This document shows, one piece after another, positions 27,935-36,556 of a DNA stretch of 64,000 bases. The DNA is from Arthrobacter sp. AZCC_0090 (lineage in GTDB: Bacteria > Actinomycetota > Actinomycetes > Actinomycetales > Micrococcaceae). Every line of letters begins with the position of its first letter. Position 1 is the stretch's first letter. Where the stretch lies: positions 166,885-230,884 of the forward strand of contig NZ_JACHEE010000002.1 in assembly GCF_014207375.1 (NCBI RefSeq), in the 5' to 3' direction. Below the pieces are notes generated by a model. That model was not told the DNA's origin. It did not search any database and saw only the letters and a program-made list of their open reading frames with translations. Position numbers and translations under genes: made by a program.

Positions 27935-29116
27935 TTAGCCGCCCGAAACGTCCAATTCGGCCGCAGCGATGTCGCGGGTCTGGTCCGCGTCCATCTGCCG
28001 GCTGAGCAGCCAGTCCTTGGGCAAAGCTGGCCTCTTCGGCGAACCTGCGCGTCCGCGCGGGCCTTCGGAGTCGATGCCCGGGTAGGGCAGGTCCAGGTCC
28101 AGTTGGTCCAGCAGCTCGCGCAGGACCTCGAGGGTTGGCACGGTGGCCAGTTTGGCGCGCAGTTCCCCGCCCACCACGTAGCCCTTGAAGTACCAGGCCA
28201 TGTGCTTGCGGATCTCGCGCAGCGCCTTGTACTCGTCATTGCCGAAGGTTTCGATCATGAGCTCGGCGTGACGGTACACGCCGTCAGCGACTTCGCGCAG
28301 GCCCGGGCGGTGGCGCTGATCGCTGCCTTCAAAGGCGGCCTGGAGGTCACCGAAAAGCCACGGGCGGCCTTGGCAGCCGCGGCCCACCACGACGCCGTCG
28401 ATCCCGGTTTCGCGCACCATGCGCACTGCGTCTTCGGCGGACCAGATATCGCCGTTGCCCAGCACGGGAATGTCCGGAAGGGCCTCACGCAGGCGTGCGA
28501 TGGCGGACCAGTCGGCCTGACCGGAGTAGAACTGTGCGGCAGTGCGTCCGTGGAGCGCGACGGCGGCAACGCCGGAATCGCGGGCGATGCGGCCGGCGTC
28601 GAGGTACGTGAGGTGGTCCTCGTCAATGCCCTTGCGCATCTTGATGGTCAGCGGGATATCGCCCTTGGAGGCTTCCTTGACCGCGGTCTGGACGATGGAG
28701 GTGAAGAGGTCGATCTTCCAGGGAAGGGCGGATCCGCCGCCGCGCCGTGTGACTTTGGGGACGGGGCAGCCGAAGTTGAGGTCGATGTGGTCCGCCCGGT
28801 CTTCTTCGACGAGCATGCGTACGGCCTGGCCCACGGTGACAGGGTCCACTCCGTACAACTGCACGGACCGGACCTTTTCGTCGTCGTCGTGGGAAATGAT
28901 GCGCAACGATTCCGGGGTGCGCTCCACCAGGGCCCGGGAGGTCACCATCTCGGCGACGTACAGGCCGCCGCCGTATTCACGGCACAGCCTGCGGAACGCC
29001 GAGTTGGTGATCCCGGCCATCGGCGCAAGGATCACGGGGGTGTCCACGGTGATCCGGCCAAGCTGCAACGGGGGCAGCTCGAGCTTGGGCGAAGGGGGTG
29101 TTGCTACTACAGTCAC
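27935..29116 (-). CDS. dusB: tRNA-dihydrouridine synthase
   Basis: 393 residues. An FMN enzyme that reduces uridines in the D-loop of tRNA. The TIM-barrel start VILAPMAGITNSAFRRLCRE and catalytic Cys region DLNFGCPVPKVTRRGGGSAL are present. FMN phosphate binding is seen in PVLGNGDIWSAEDA and GVVVGRGCQGRPWLF, which are DusB marks. The C-terminal domain recognises tRNA. The first gene of the dusB-dgt-dnaG group. Confidence 0.95.
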   Translation of the reverse strand: MTVVATPPSPKLELPPLQLGRITVDTPVILAPMAGITNSAFRRLCREYGGGLYVAEMVTSRALVERTPESLRIISHDDDEKVRSVQLYGVDPVTVGQAVRMLVEEDRADHIDLNFGCPVPKVTRRGGGSALPWKIDLFTSIVQTAVKEASKGDIPLTIKMRKGIDEDHLTYLDAGRIARDSGVAAVALHGRTAAQFYSGQADWSAIARLREALPDIPVLGNGDIWSAEDAVRMVRETGIDGVVVGRGCQGRPWLFGDLQAAFEGSDQRHRPGLREVADGVYRHAELMIETFGNDEYKALREIRKHMAWYFKGYVVGGELRAKLATVPTLEVLRELLDQLDLDLPYPGIDSEGPRGRAGSPKRPALPKDWLLSRQMDADQTRDIAAAELDVSGG

Positions 29117-29162
29117 CCGTCCATTGTCTCAAAGCGGGGCAAATCGACGTCGCGCACAGAAC

Positions 29163-29774
29163 TCAGAGCAGCCAGCCGTTGTCCTCGGCGATCCGCACGG
29201 CCTCGGCACGGGTCCGCCCACCGGTCTTGGCCATCGTGGCGGAGAGGTAGTTCCGGACGGTCCCTTCGGAGAGCATCGCCGACTTCGCGATATCGGCCAC
29301 CGTTCCGCCGTCGGACGCCGCCTTGAGCACCTCCGCCTCGCGTTCGGTCAGTGGGCTGTCCCCAGCAGTCAATGATTCCGCGGCGAGCACGGGGTCCACC
29401 ACCCTGAGGCCCTGGTGGACACGGCGCACGGCTTCGGCCAGTTGCCGCGCCGGGGTGTCCTTGACCACGAACCCGGAGGCTCCTGCCAGCATGGCCCGCC
29501 TGAGATAGCCGGGCCGTCCGAAGGTTGTGACCATGAGGACGCGGCACGATGGCGCCGCCCGCCGCACAGCCGCTGCCGCGCTGATCCCGTCCAGGCCGGG
29601 CATCTCGACGTCGAGCATTGCCACATCGGCGGAGTGCTCGACGACGGCGGCTGCCACCCCTGTCCCGTCGCCCAGTTCAGCGACCACCTCGATGTCCGGC
29701 TCCAGTCCCAGCAAAGCCGCCAGCGCCCCGCGCACCAGTGCCTGGTCGTCTGCGATCACCAATCGGATGCTCAT
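29163..29774 (-). CDS. Two-component response regulator, NarL/LuxR family
   Basis: 203 residues. A receiver domain (1-120) has the acidic pair DD at 9-10, phospho-acceptor Asp55 in VAMLDVEMPG and Lys about 105 in GFVVKDTPA. The C-terminal LuxR-type helix-turn-helix reads LTEREAEVLKAASDGGTVADIA and SEGTVRNYLSA. It overlaps the histidine kinase gene by 4 bases (ATGA). It probably controls the ABC exporter just upstream in the same direction; a palindrome suited to such a regulator lies at 32749-32762. Confidence 0.93.
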   Translation of the reverse strand: MSIRLVIADDQALVRGALAALLGLEPDIEVVAELGDGTGVAAAVVEHSADVAMLDVEMPGLDGISAAAAVRRAAPSCRVLMVTTFGRPGYLRRAMLAGASGFVVKDTPARQLAEAVRRVHQGLRVVDPVLAAESLTAGDSPLTEREAEVLKAASDGGTVADIAKSAMLSEGTVRNYLSATMAKTGGRTRAEAVRIAEDNGWLL

Positions 29775-30928
29775 ACTTCAACCGCCAATCTGAACCCTCC
29801 CAGGTCACTCGGCCCAATACTGACTGTTCCCCCGGCGGCACGTACGCGTTCGTGGATCCCGGCCAGTCCGTTCCCGGAGCGGCCCCCGGGAGCCGGGCCG
29901 ACGCCGTCGTCCTCCACCAAAACGCTCGACGCCGTCAACCGGACGCGGCAGCGTGCGGCGCCGGAGTGCCGCACCACATTGGTGATGCCTTCGCGCAGTA
30001 CCCAACCGAAGAGTTCCCTGTGCCTCGCCGGAACTTGTTCCACGGTGCCTGGCAATTCGGCGTCGATCCCGGCCGATTCCAATGCCGTCCGGGCAACGGC
30101 GAGCTCCGCCAGGACGTTGACGCCGCGGTATCCAGCCACTGTGGCCCGGACGTCGGCGAGCGCACCGCGGGCCAAGTCCTGCACCTCGGAAATCTCGGCA
30201 GCCGCCCGGTCCCGGGCAGGGTGGTCGCCGGGGACGGTGTCCAGCATCCGGCCGGCCAACTCGGCCTTCACGGCGATCACCGTCAGGGAGTGTCCCAGGA
30301 TGTCGTGCATGTCCCGGGCCACGCGGCTGCGCTCAGCGGCGACGGCTGCGTCGGCGAGCTCAGTCTGCGCTTCCCGGAGCCGTGCGGTCTGCCGGATCAG
30401 CCGCGCGAAGGCGGACATCATGAGGCCGAGGGACAAGATGATCCCGGCCTGGAGCAAGGCCTGCTCCCCGTTGCCCGTCACCAGCTGCGTAGTGAAGGAG
30501 GCGAGGGACAAGGTGACGATGAGGAAGAAATCGGTGCGCGGCGGAAGGGACGTCATCGCGATGGCGCAGGCGAGGAACGTCCAGGTCCACAAGGCCTCCC
30601 TTCCGAGGAGGAAGACGATCGCCCCGTTCAGCGCCAGCAGGATACCGACGGACACCATGCCCGCCCGGACGCCCAGGCGCCAACTGATCTGCGGCAGGAA
30701 GGCGTAGGCAGCGAAGAACACGATCAGGGACGCCGAAGCCACCGCTTTCCAGGCCAGCGGTTCGTCCACGGACCACACGAGGTTCCACGTAGGCCAGGCC
30801 CAGAGCAGGATGGAAAGTCCCGCACCGATGAACCAGCCTCGTGGCCCGGGACCGCGGAACATGGTGCCGCTGAACACGTTTCCGGTGAACACGTCCCTGA
30901 AGGAGGTTCCGCCTGCGTTGCTCGTCAT
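29771..30928 (-). CDS. Sensor histidine kinase, DesK/NarX-like (HisKA_3)
   Basis: 385 residues. About five membrane segments lie between residues 32 and 178. The dimerisation and phospho-acceptor helix is RSRVARDMHDILGHSLTV with His about 208. The ATPase domain carries LREGITNVVRHSGA (N box) and DDGVGPAPGGRSGNGLAGI (G box). The longer frame to 31168 lies over the ABC permease, so the ATG at 30928 (MTSNAGGTSF), 22 bases after the permease stop, is taken. It senses a membrane or envelope signal, as with DesK-type kinases (inference), and works with the regulator that overlaps its end. Confidence 0.92.
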   Translation of the reverse strand: MTSNAGGTSFRDVFTGNVFSGTMFRGPGPRGWFIGAGLSILLWAWPTWNLVWSVDEPLAWKAVASASLIVFFAAYAFLPQISWRLGVRAGMVSVGILLALNGAIVFLLGREALWTWTFLACAIAMTSLPPRTDFFLIVTLSLASFTTQLVTGNGEQALLQAGIILSLGLMMSAFARLIRQTARLREAQTELADAAVAAERSRVARDMHDILGHSLTVIAVKAELAGRMLDTVPGDHPARDRAAAEISEVQDLARGALADVRATVAGYRGVNVLAELAVARTALESAGIDAELPGTVEQVPARHRELFGWVLREGITNVVRHSGAARCRVRLTASSVLVEDDGVGPAPGGRSGNGLAGIHERVRAAGGTVSIGPSDLGGFRLAVEV

Positions 30929-30950
30929 GGTGCTTACCCTAGCGGCCGGT

Positions 30951-31727
30951 TCAGACACGTTTCGTGTCGCGGCGGAACGCCATCGCAGCCCCGGCCACGA
31001 AGATCGCGAGCCAGGTGGCCACGTTGACAATCCACGCCCAATCGAACTCGCCGGTGATGGGACTCCGGGCCAATTGCCCGATCCCGTATGCGGGCGTGAA
31101 CTTGGCGATGTTGCCGAAGGTCTCCCCCATGATTTCGATCGGCATGAACAGCCCACCGAGCATGGCAAGGATCGCCAGGGCCGGGCCGAGGATCTGCATG
31201 ACGTTCTGGCTCGGCATGAGGTATCCGACGAACAAGCCGAGGGCCGCGAAGACCAGGGAACCCAGCCAAGCCACCAACCCCGCTGTCAGCCAGGTCTGGC
31301 CATCCATGGTGACACCGGCCAGGGCACCGATGACGAACTGTGCCACCACGGCAACGAGGGACAGCGTCAGCGCGGCCAAGGCTTTCACCGCGATGTACGC
31401 ACCAGGCAGGAGGGGCGTGAGTCGAAGCTGGCGGCTCCAGCCCTGGGCACGTTCCACTGCCACTTGGCTGCCGGCGCCCGTCGCAGCGGTCATGGCCGCG
31501 TAGACCGTCAGGCTGATGAGGATGTACTGGCCGTAGCTGTGTCCGTTGGGCAGGAGCTTGTCCTTGTTGGACAGGCCGAAAATGAAGAAGAAAACGGCTG
31601 GCATGAACACCGTGAAGATGATGGTCCGGCGGTTCCGGAGCATCCGCTTGATCTCGATCCACAAAAACGTTCGGTTGACCCCGCCTGCGGATGGCTTCCT
31701 GTCCTGGATCGCGGTTGCCGTGCTCAT
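30951..31727 (-). CDS. ABC-2 type transporter permease
   Basis: 258 residues, six membrane segments. The N-terminal part (FLWIEIKRMLRNRRTIIFTV) and the segment GETFGNIAKFTPAYGIGQ are typical of ABC-2 exporters acting on drugs, lipids or peptides. Its ATG overlaps the stop of the ATPase gene by 4 bases. With the ATPase, kinase and regulator it forms one minus-strand operon, a frequent arrangement for stress or antibiotic-responsive export. Confidence 0.9.
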   Translation of the reverse strand: MSTATAIQDRKPSAGGVNRTFLWIEIKRMLRNRRTIIFTVFMPAVFFFIFGLSNKDKLLPNGHSYGQYILISLTVYAAMTAATGAGSQVAVERAQGWSRQLRLTPLLPGAYIAVKALAALTLSLVAVVAQFVIGALAGVTMDGQTWLTAGLVAWLGSLVFAALGLFVGYLMPSQNVMQILGPALAILAMLGGLFMPIEIMGETFGNIAKFTPAYGIGQLARSPITGEFDWAWIVNVATWLAIFVAGAAMAFRRDTKRV

Positions 31728-32662
31728 ACGAGGTCTCCTTCAAAAGTGATGTTTGCGGATTCCGGCACGGCATCGTCTCCGGTGAGGGCGACGAAGGCCT
31801 CCTCAAGGTTGTTGGCCGCCACCTCGACGTCGTGGGCGCCCGTGTTGTTGAGCAGGTACCGCACGACGGCGTCCGAGTCGCCCGTGCGGACGGTGAGGCG
31901 ACCGCCGTCGTACTCAATGCTCTCCGCCGGCGGCATCCCGGCGAGCAGCCCGCGCTCTGTTGCCGGAAGCGAAGCCTTGACGGTACGGCCCGAGGCAAGG
32001 TTCTTGATCTGGGCGGCGGTGCCGTCCGCAACGATGCTGCCTTGCCGGACCAGGACAATCCTGTCCGCATAGGCGTCGGCTTCTTCGAGGTAATGGGTGG
32101 CGAAGATGACGGTCCGTCCGCGCTGGGCGTCGGTCCTGATGGCGGTCCAGAAGTCGCGTCGTCCCGCGACGTCCATGCCGGTGGTGGGCTCGTCCAGGAT
32201 GAGCAACCCGGGATCGGAGACAAGAGCCATGGCGAAGCGCAGGCGCTGCTGCTGGCCGCCGGAGCACTTTTCCACCTTGCGGTCGGCGATCTCCAGGATG
32301 CCCGCCCGCGCCAGGACTTCGTCCACGGGGCGGGAAGAATCGAACATCGCGGCGTTCAGCTGCACGGTCTCGCGGACGCTGATGTCCCGCAGCAAGCCGC
32401 CGGTCTGCATCACGGCTGCGACCTGGCCGCGGGCGATGGCTCCCCGGGGAGTGTGGCCGAAGATGGAAACGCTTCCCTGGTCCGGGGCGCTCAATCCGAG
32501 GATCATGTCGATAGTGGTGGTCTTGCCCGCACCGTTGGGCCCGAGGAACGCCACCACCTCCCCCGGTTGCACGGTCAGGTCCAGTCCGCGGACGGCGTGG
32601 ACCTTCCCGAAACTCTTGTGCAATCCGGCGGCGTGGACGGCCGGCACACTCGTTGTTGTCAT
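31724..32662 (-). CDS. ABC transporter ATP-binding protein
   Basis: 312 residues. Walker A is FLGPNGAGKTTTIDMILGL, Q-loop is VMQTGG, signature is KCSGGQQQRLRFAMAL and Walker B is LLILDEPTTGMD, followed by the H-loop FATHYLEEAD. The C-terminal extension of about 90 residues is usual for drug exporters of the DrrA/CcmA type. ATG at 32662 has AAGGAG 6 bases before it; the open frame reaches further upstream but without a ribosome site. It energises the permease encoded next to it. Confidence 0.93.
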   Translation of the reverse strand: MTTTSVPAVHAAGLHKSFGKVHAVRGLDLTVQPGEVVAFLGPNGAGKTTTIDMILGLSAPDQGSVSIFGHTPRGAIARGQVAAVMQTGGLLRDISVRETVQLNAAMFDSSRPVDEVLARAGILEIADRKVEKCSGGQQQRLRFAMALVSDPGLLILDEPTTGMDVAGRRDFWTAIRTDAQRGRTVIFATHYLEEADAYADRIVLVRQGSIVADGTAAQIKNLASGRTVKASLPATERGLLAGMPPAESIEYDGGRLTVRTGDSDAVVRYLLNNTGAHDVEVAANNLEEAFVALTGDDAVPESANITFEGDLV

Positions 32663-32748
32663 GACGCTCCTTGGATGATGGTTTGCTCCATTACCCATCC
32701 AAGCCTGGGGCCGTGGACTGTGCCCGGGGCGTGTGTCACCAATGAGGG

Positions 32749-32762
32749 ATGACAAATGTCAT
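32749..32762. promoter_or_regulatory. Palindrome, candidate response-regulator operator
   Basis: ATGACA-AA-TGTCAT, a perfect 6-base-arm palindrome with a 2-base centre, 87 bases upstream of the ABC ATPase start and just after the stop of the YibE/F gene. LuxR-type regulators of two-component systems often bind such short-spaced palindromes in front of the ABC genes they control. The link to the regulator at 29163 is inferred. Confidence 0.5.
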
Positions 32763-32768
32763 GCGGCG

Positions 32769-34190
32769 CTAGCGGCGCTCCGCTTCCCGGCGTGCGCGCC
32801 TCGTCATGACGACGGCGGCAAGTTCGCCGGTGTCGAACGATTCGAACGCGTCCGCGGACTGTGCTGTTTCAAGCTCACGGACGTTGCCGTCGTCGTCGGC
32901 TGCTTGCGGACCCGCAGCGCCGGCGGCCGCGAGCCGCCGGGAACCGGTCGCCTTGACCACCAGCACCGCGATCAACGTGGTCACGGGGATGGCCAACACC
33001 AGGCCGATGGAGCCCACCAACGTGCGGATGACTTCCTCGGACAACTCTGCACTGGTGAGGGCATCAACCAGCGGGCGGTCGTACAGCATGACGATGATCA
33101 GGATCGGAAGCGCGGCGCCCGCGTAGGCGAAAGCGATGGTGTAGACCGTGGAGGCGATGTGGTCACGGCCAATCCTCATGGCGGACGTGAACAGCGTGCG
33201 TGCGCTCGTCTCTGGAGCGAGTTCGTAGAGTTCCCATACAGCCGATGACTGGGTGATGGTGACATCGTTCAGGACGCCCAGCCCCGAGATGATGAGACCG
33301 CACAAGATGATCCCTGAGATGGAGATCTTGTCCGACATGTTCACGAGTGCCGCGGCGTCGTGGCTACCGACTCCGGTCAGGTTGGCGGCGTCCGTGGCCC
33401 ATGCTGCCAACAGCGCCGTGATGCTGAGGCCGAAGATGGTGCCCAACAACGCGGTGGATGTCCTGGCCGAGAAGCCGTGGGCGAAGTAGAGCACCCCCAT
33501 CATGATTGCGGTGGAGCCAACCAACGCTACGAGTAGCGGCGGCTTGCCCTCCACCAGTCCCGGCAACATGAAGCTGACCAGCACCACGTAGGCTCCAGCC
33601 AAGCCAAGCAGCGCCCGGAAGCCCCGCCAGCGGGCCACCGCAATGACCACCACCGCGTACAGGATCGCCAAGAGAGCCATGGGAACGTTCCGCACGAAAT
33701 CCAGGAAAACGTACGACGGCGAGCCGTTGCCTGCCGCTGCGCCCTGAACGCCGGAGAGGTTCAAGTAGCGGATGCTGTCCCCCACCTTGACGCCGTGCGA
33801 CTTCGCGACGTCCGGGTTGATCACTACCTTGACAGGACTGCCGCCTTTGTCCGGCTGGGTGGACGCGAAAGTGCACTGGGAACCTTGCTGTTGCGCACCG
33901 TTGCTTTGGTCCGTCCCCGGAGCTTGAGCGCCTTGGGAGCAGCTCTCCTGCGTGACGGCTTGGATCTTGCCGGTATCGAACGTCACACCCGGCGCAGCTG
34001 CGTAAGGGCTCGCGAAGGTGATCCCTTCCTTGCTCCCCGACGGCCACAAGAGCAGCATGGCAACGATCGTGAGCACGGCAAGCGGGGCCAGGACAGCCAC
34101 CAGGAGCCAGTTGGCCCGCTTACGTGCCGCGAGCGCCTGTGGGCTTAGCTCCGAGTTCTCTGTGTGACTGTGTGAGTGTCCGTGACCCAT
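32769..34190 (-). CDS. YibE/F family membrane protein
   Basis: 473 residues. A His-rich start (MGHGHSHSHTENSE) is followed by a membrane segment at about 30-50 and an extracytoplasmic region of about 110 residues. Then come seven or eight membrane segments with family motifs such as GLGVLNDVTITQSSAVWEL and RIGRDHIASTVYTIAFAYAGAALP. The cytoplasmic tail is Ala-rich. The biochemical role of YibE/F is not established; fusion or pairing of YibE and YibF parts is usual. ATG at 34190 is preferred to TTG at 34199 because it gives the family N-terminus. Confidence 0.85.
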   Translation of the reverse strand: MGHGHSHSHTENSELSPQALAARKRANWLLVAVLAPLAVLTIVAMLLLWPSGSKEGITFASPYAAAPGVTFDTGKIQAVTQESCSQGAQAPGTDQSNGAQQQGSQCTFASTQPDKGGSPVKVVINPDVAKSHGVKVGDSIRYLNLSGVQGAAAGNGSPSYVFLDFVRNVPMALLAILYAVVVIAVARWRGFRALLGLAGAYVVLVSFMLPGLVEGKPPLLVALVGSTAIMMGVLYFAHGFSARTSTALLGTIFGLSITALLAAWATDAANLTGVGSHDAAALVNMSDKISISGIILCGLIISGLGVLNDVTITQSSAVWELYELAPETSARTLFTSAMRIGRDHIASTVYTIAFAYAGAALPILIIVMLYDRPLVDALTSAELSEEVIRTLVGSIGLVLAIPVTTLIAVLVVKATGSRRLAAAGAAGPQAADDDGNVRELETAQSADAFESFDTGELAAVVMTRRARREAERR

Positions 34191-34237
34191 TAGCTGCAAA
34201 ACCTCATGCCCACAAGCCTACGTGGGGCGGCGCGGCA

Positions 34238-35356
34238 TCACGCGCGTCCGATTAGCTCGGCCACGCGATCGAGCTCTTCTTCCAGATTGTAGAAATGTAC
34301 CGCGAGACGGATCCTGCCCGCGCGGGCCGAGGCCACAACGTCGGCCTTGCGGAACCGCTCCATGACTGCCTCTGTGTCATTCACCGGGATAGAGACGATA
34401 GTAGAGCAGCGCTGGTCCGGTAAGGGACTGAAGGCGGTGCCTTGGGCCGCCAGCGCATCTTGCAAGCGCCGGATGAGCTGGGCGTTGCGATCAAGCAGGG
34501 CGTTGATCCCGAACTGGTGGAAGATGCCAAGCGCCGATCGCTCGGCCAGGGCGGGAAACCAAGCTAGCGAGGCGTCGAGCTTCGACGCCGTGGGCGACAG
34601 GTCCATGGACGGCCCATAGAAGCTCTCGGCCGGCTTTCTGGCGGCCTTCCAGCCGGGCACGATCGGCCTGAGGCGGTGGAGCAGTTCGCGGCGGACATAG
34701 AGGTAACCCATACCCCGTGAGCCGAGCAAAAACTTGTGGCTGGCAGCGGCCAGGAAATCGACACCGTCGCGCACCACGTCGAGCGGTACCGCGCCGGCTG
34801 CCTGGCAGGCGTCGACGAAGAACCAGGCGCCGGAGCGGGCAGCGACGCGGCTGATCGCGGCCAGGTCGGCCCGATAGCCGTTGGACGATTGCACGGCGCT
34901 CACAGCGATGAGGCGGGTGCCGCCGTCGGCAGCTCGCCCGAACGCCTCGGCGGACACTCCGTCGGCACCTGGTGCCACGGCGCGGACCTCGTAGCCGCGT
35001 TCCCTGAGCAGGAGCCAGGGATAGTAGTTCGAGGCAAATTCGTTTTCAGCGACCACGATGTTCTCGCCGGGTTTCCCGGTCGGCAAATTGGCGGCCACAA
35101 TCCCCGCGGCTGTGCTCACGGCCGGAACTATGGCGATCTCCCCAGCCGTGGCGCCGACGATCTCAGCGAATATGGCGCGGGCGTCCTCCCCTGCCCGTTC
35201 GGCCTCCATCCAGTCGAATTGACCGGCGGACCAGCGCTCGACGGCCAGCTCGAAGGCTGCCCTGGCGGGGGTGCATCCGACGTTTATGGTGGCGGTGTTG
35301 AGGTAGATGGTGCTCTCAAGTCCGGGGAAGAGCTGGCGAATATCGGCCGCGTGCAT
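34238..35356 (-). CDS. Class V aminotransferase-fold PLP enzyme
   Basis: 372 residues. The PLP lysine lies in LAAASHKFLLGSRGMGYLYV, and the cofactor Asp region is GAWFFVDACQAAGAVPLD, as in cysteine desulfurase/isopenicillin N epimerase relatives. The N-terminal part IYLNTATINVGCTPARA is typical of the same group. It may act as a desulfurase, lyase or transaminase on a small amino acid; there is no cluster context to decide, since neighbours are unrelated. The ATG at 35356 starts MHAADIRQLFPG, a usual N-terminus for these enzymes. Confidence 0.85.
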   Translation of the reverse strand: MHAADIRQLFPGLESTIYLNTATINVGCTPARAAFELAVERWSAGQFDWMEAERAGEDARAIFAEIVGATAGEIAIVPAVSTAAGIVAANLPTGKPGENIVVAENEFASNYYPWLLLRERGYEVRAVAPGADGVSAEAFGRAADGGTRLIAVSAVQSSNGYRADLAAISRVAARSGAWFFVDACQAAGAVPLDVVRDGVDFLAAASHKFLLGSRGMGYLYVRRELLHRLRPIVPGWKAARKPAESFYGPSMDLSPTASKLDASLAWFPALAERSALGIFHQFGINALLDRNAQLIRRLQDALAAQGTAFSPLPDQRCSTIVSIPVNDTEAVMERFRKADVVASARAGRIRLAVHFYNLEEELDRVAELIGRA

Positions 35357-35579
35357 GCCTGGGACCGCCCTTCATACAGGTTTGCAGTCCGCACCGCGAG
35401 TGCGGCAGCGGTGTCGATCACCAGTGGGGAACAGGATCCATACTATGGCGCCAGCGTGGACGCTGCCAGGGGTCCCCTGGAATCATCCAGGCCCCGCTGA
35501 AACCAGGGACATGCTGTTAAATGCATGATCCCGCCCACGTCGTAGCTACGGCGAAGGCAGGATCATGTGGCAAAAACGG

Positions 35580-36554
35580 CTACTCGCTGACCACCAAGGT
35601 GTCCGCACCCCGGAGCTTCGCTTTACCCAATTCCAGCAGCGGATCGACGACGGCGCGCAGGGCCGTCATGGAATCGTCCACTTCAAGGAGCACCGGGTGC
35701 TGGTAGGCAATAAGGGCCAGCAGGTCACGGACCACCTCGCGCGCCTCGTCATCCTGCAAACGCGGCTCGTGGCCCAGGAACACTTCCGAGGGTTCGTCCG
35801 AGCTGCCCTGCGCATAGCTGATGGCGAAGGCCTGCAACTTGCCCTTGCGGGTGGCCGGAACGCCCGAACCAAAAGCACTGGCCTTCGGCGCACGCAATAC
35901 GAGCGCACCGTGTGCCCCCGTCAGATCGTCCAGGAAGAGCCGCTGCACCGTCGGGATGCCCAGTTCGCCGGGGCTGTCCCAGTGGTGCACGGCAGTGAAG
36001 TAGCGGCCGACGACGTCGCTCAGTTCCACGGATCCTGTGGCGAGGTCTTCAACCTGCTCGGATGCCGCCTCCTCAGAACCGTCGCCAAACACCGGAAGCC
36101 TCAGCGGCTCGGGATCCACCACCACAAGCTGTGAGCGCTGGATAGGCGCGAGCCCTGCCCACTCTGCGAAGGCGGCGCCGGGGGTGCCGGGCTCCACTTT
36201 GCTCCGCAGCTTGGTAACCCCCGACGGCGACACTTCAGCTTCGCGTCGCAGCATAGTCAGGAGCGTGGCCCCTATCCCGCTCCGGCGATGATCCTTGGCA
36301 ACCTCGATGTAGGCCCAAAGCCGTTCCGGATGCAGGGAAGCCTCGTGGACCACACCTGCAGCCACCGGGATGCCGATGCCGTCAACGACGTCTTCCGCCA
36401 CGATGCACCGGCGCCAAGGCTGGCCCTGACCGCCATTGCTCGACGGAGCCAGGGCTGCCCGGAACTGCTGGGCCGGCAGAGTCTCGGGCCCACCCCACAT
36501 TTCCAACAGCGCGAGGTCGTCGCCATCACGCCATTCGCGGTACTCGATGGACAC
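35580..36554 (-). CDS. GNAT family N-acetyltransferase
   Basis: 324 residues. The acetyl-CoA motif A region is ERLWAYIEVAKDHRRSGIGATLLTMLRREAE shortened here to the key R-R-S-G-I-G-A-T at about 91-98, preceded by an N-terminal beta strand set (EYREWRDGDDLALLEMW). The second half looks like a degenerate second GNAT fold, so the protein is probably a double-GNAT as in mycothiol synthase-like proteins. The substrate is unknown. It ends 2 bases before the start region of nothing else on this strand and starts 2 bases before the stop of glycyl-tRNA synthetase, so it is likely co-transcribed with that gene. Confidence 0.8.
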   Translation of the reverse strand: MSIEYREWRDGDDLALLEMWGGPETLPAQQFRAALAPSSNGGQGQPWRRCIVAEDVVDGIGIPVAAGVVHEASLHPERLWAYIEVAKDHRRSGIGATLLTMLRREAEVSPSGVTKLRSKVEPGTPGAAFAEWAGLAPIQRSQLVVVDPEPLRLPVFGDGSEEAASEQVEDLATGSVELSDVVGRYFTAVHHWDSPGELGIPTVQRLFLDDLTGAHGALVLRAPKASAFGSGVPATRKGKLQAFAISYAQGSSDEPSEVFLGHEPRLQDDEAREVVRDLLALIAYQHPVLLEVDDSMTALRAVVDPLLELGKAKLRGADTLVVSE

Positions 36555-36556
36555 GC

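Noticed and set aside
27680..29326. 548-codon plus-strand open frame
   Set aside because: Antisense across dgt, dusB and the response regulator; composition is a mirror of the real genes.
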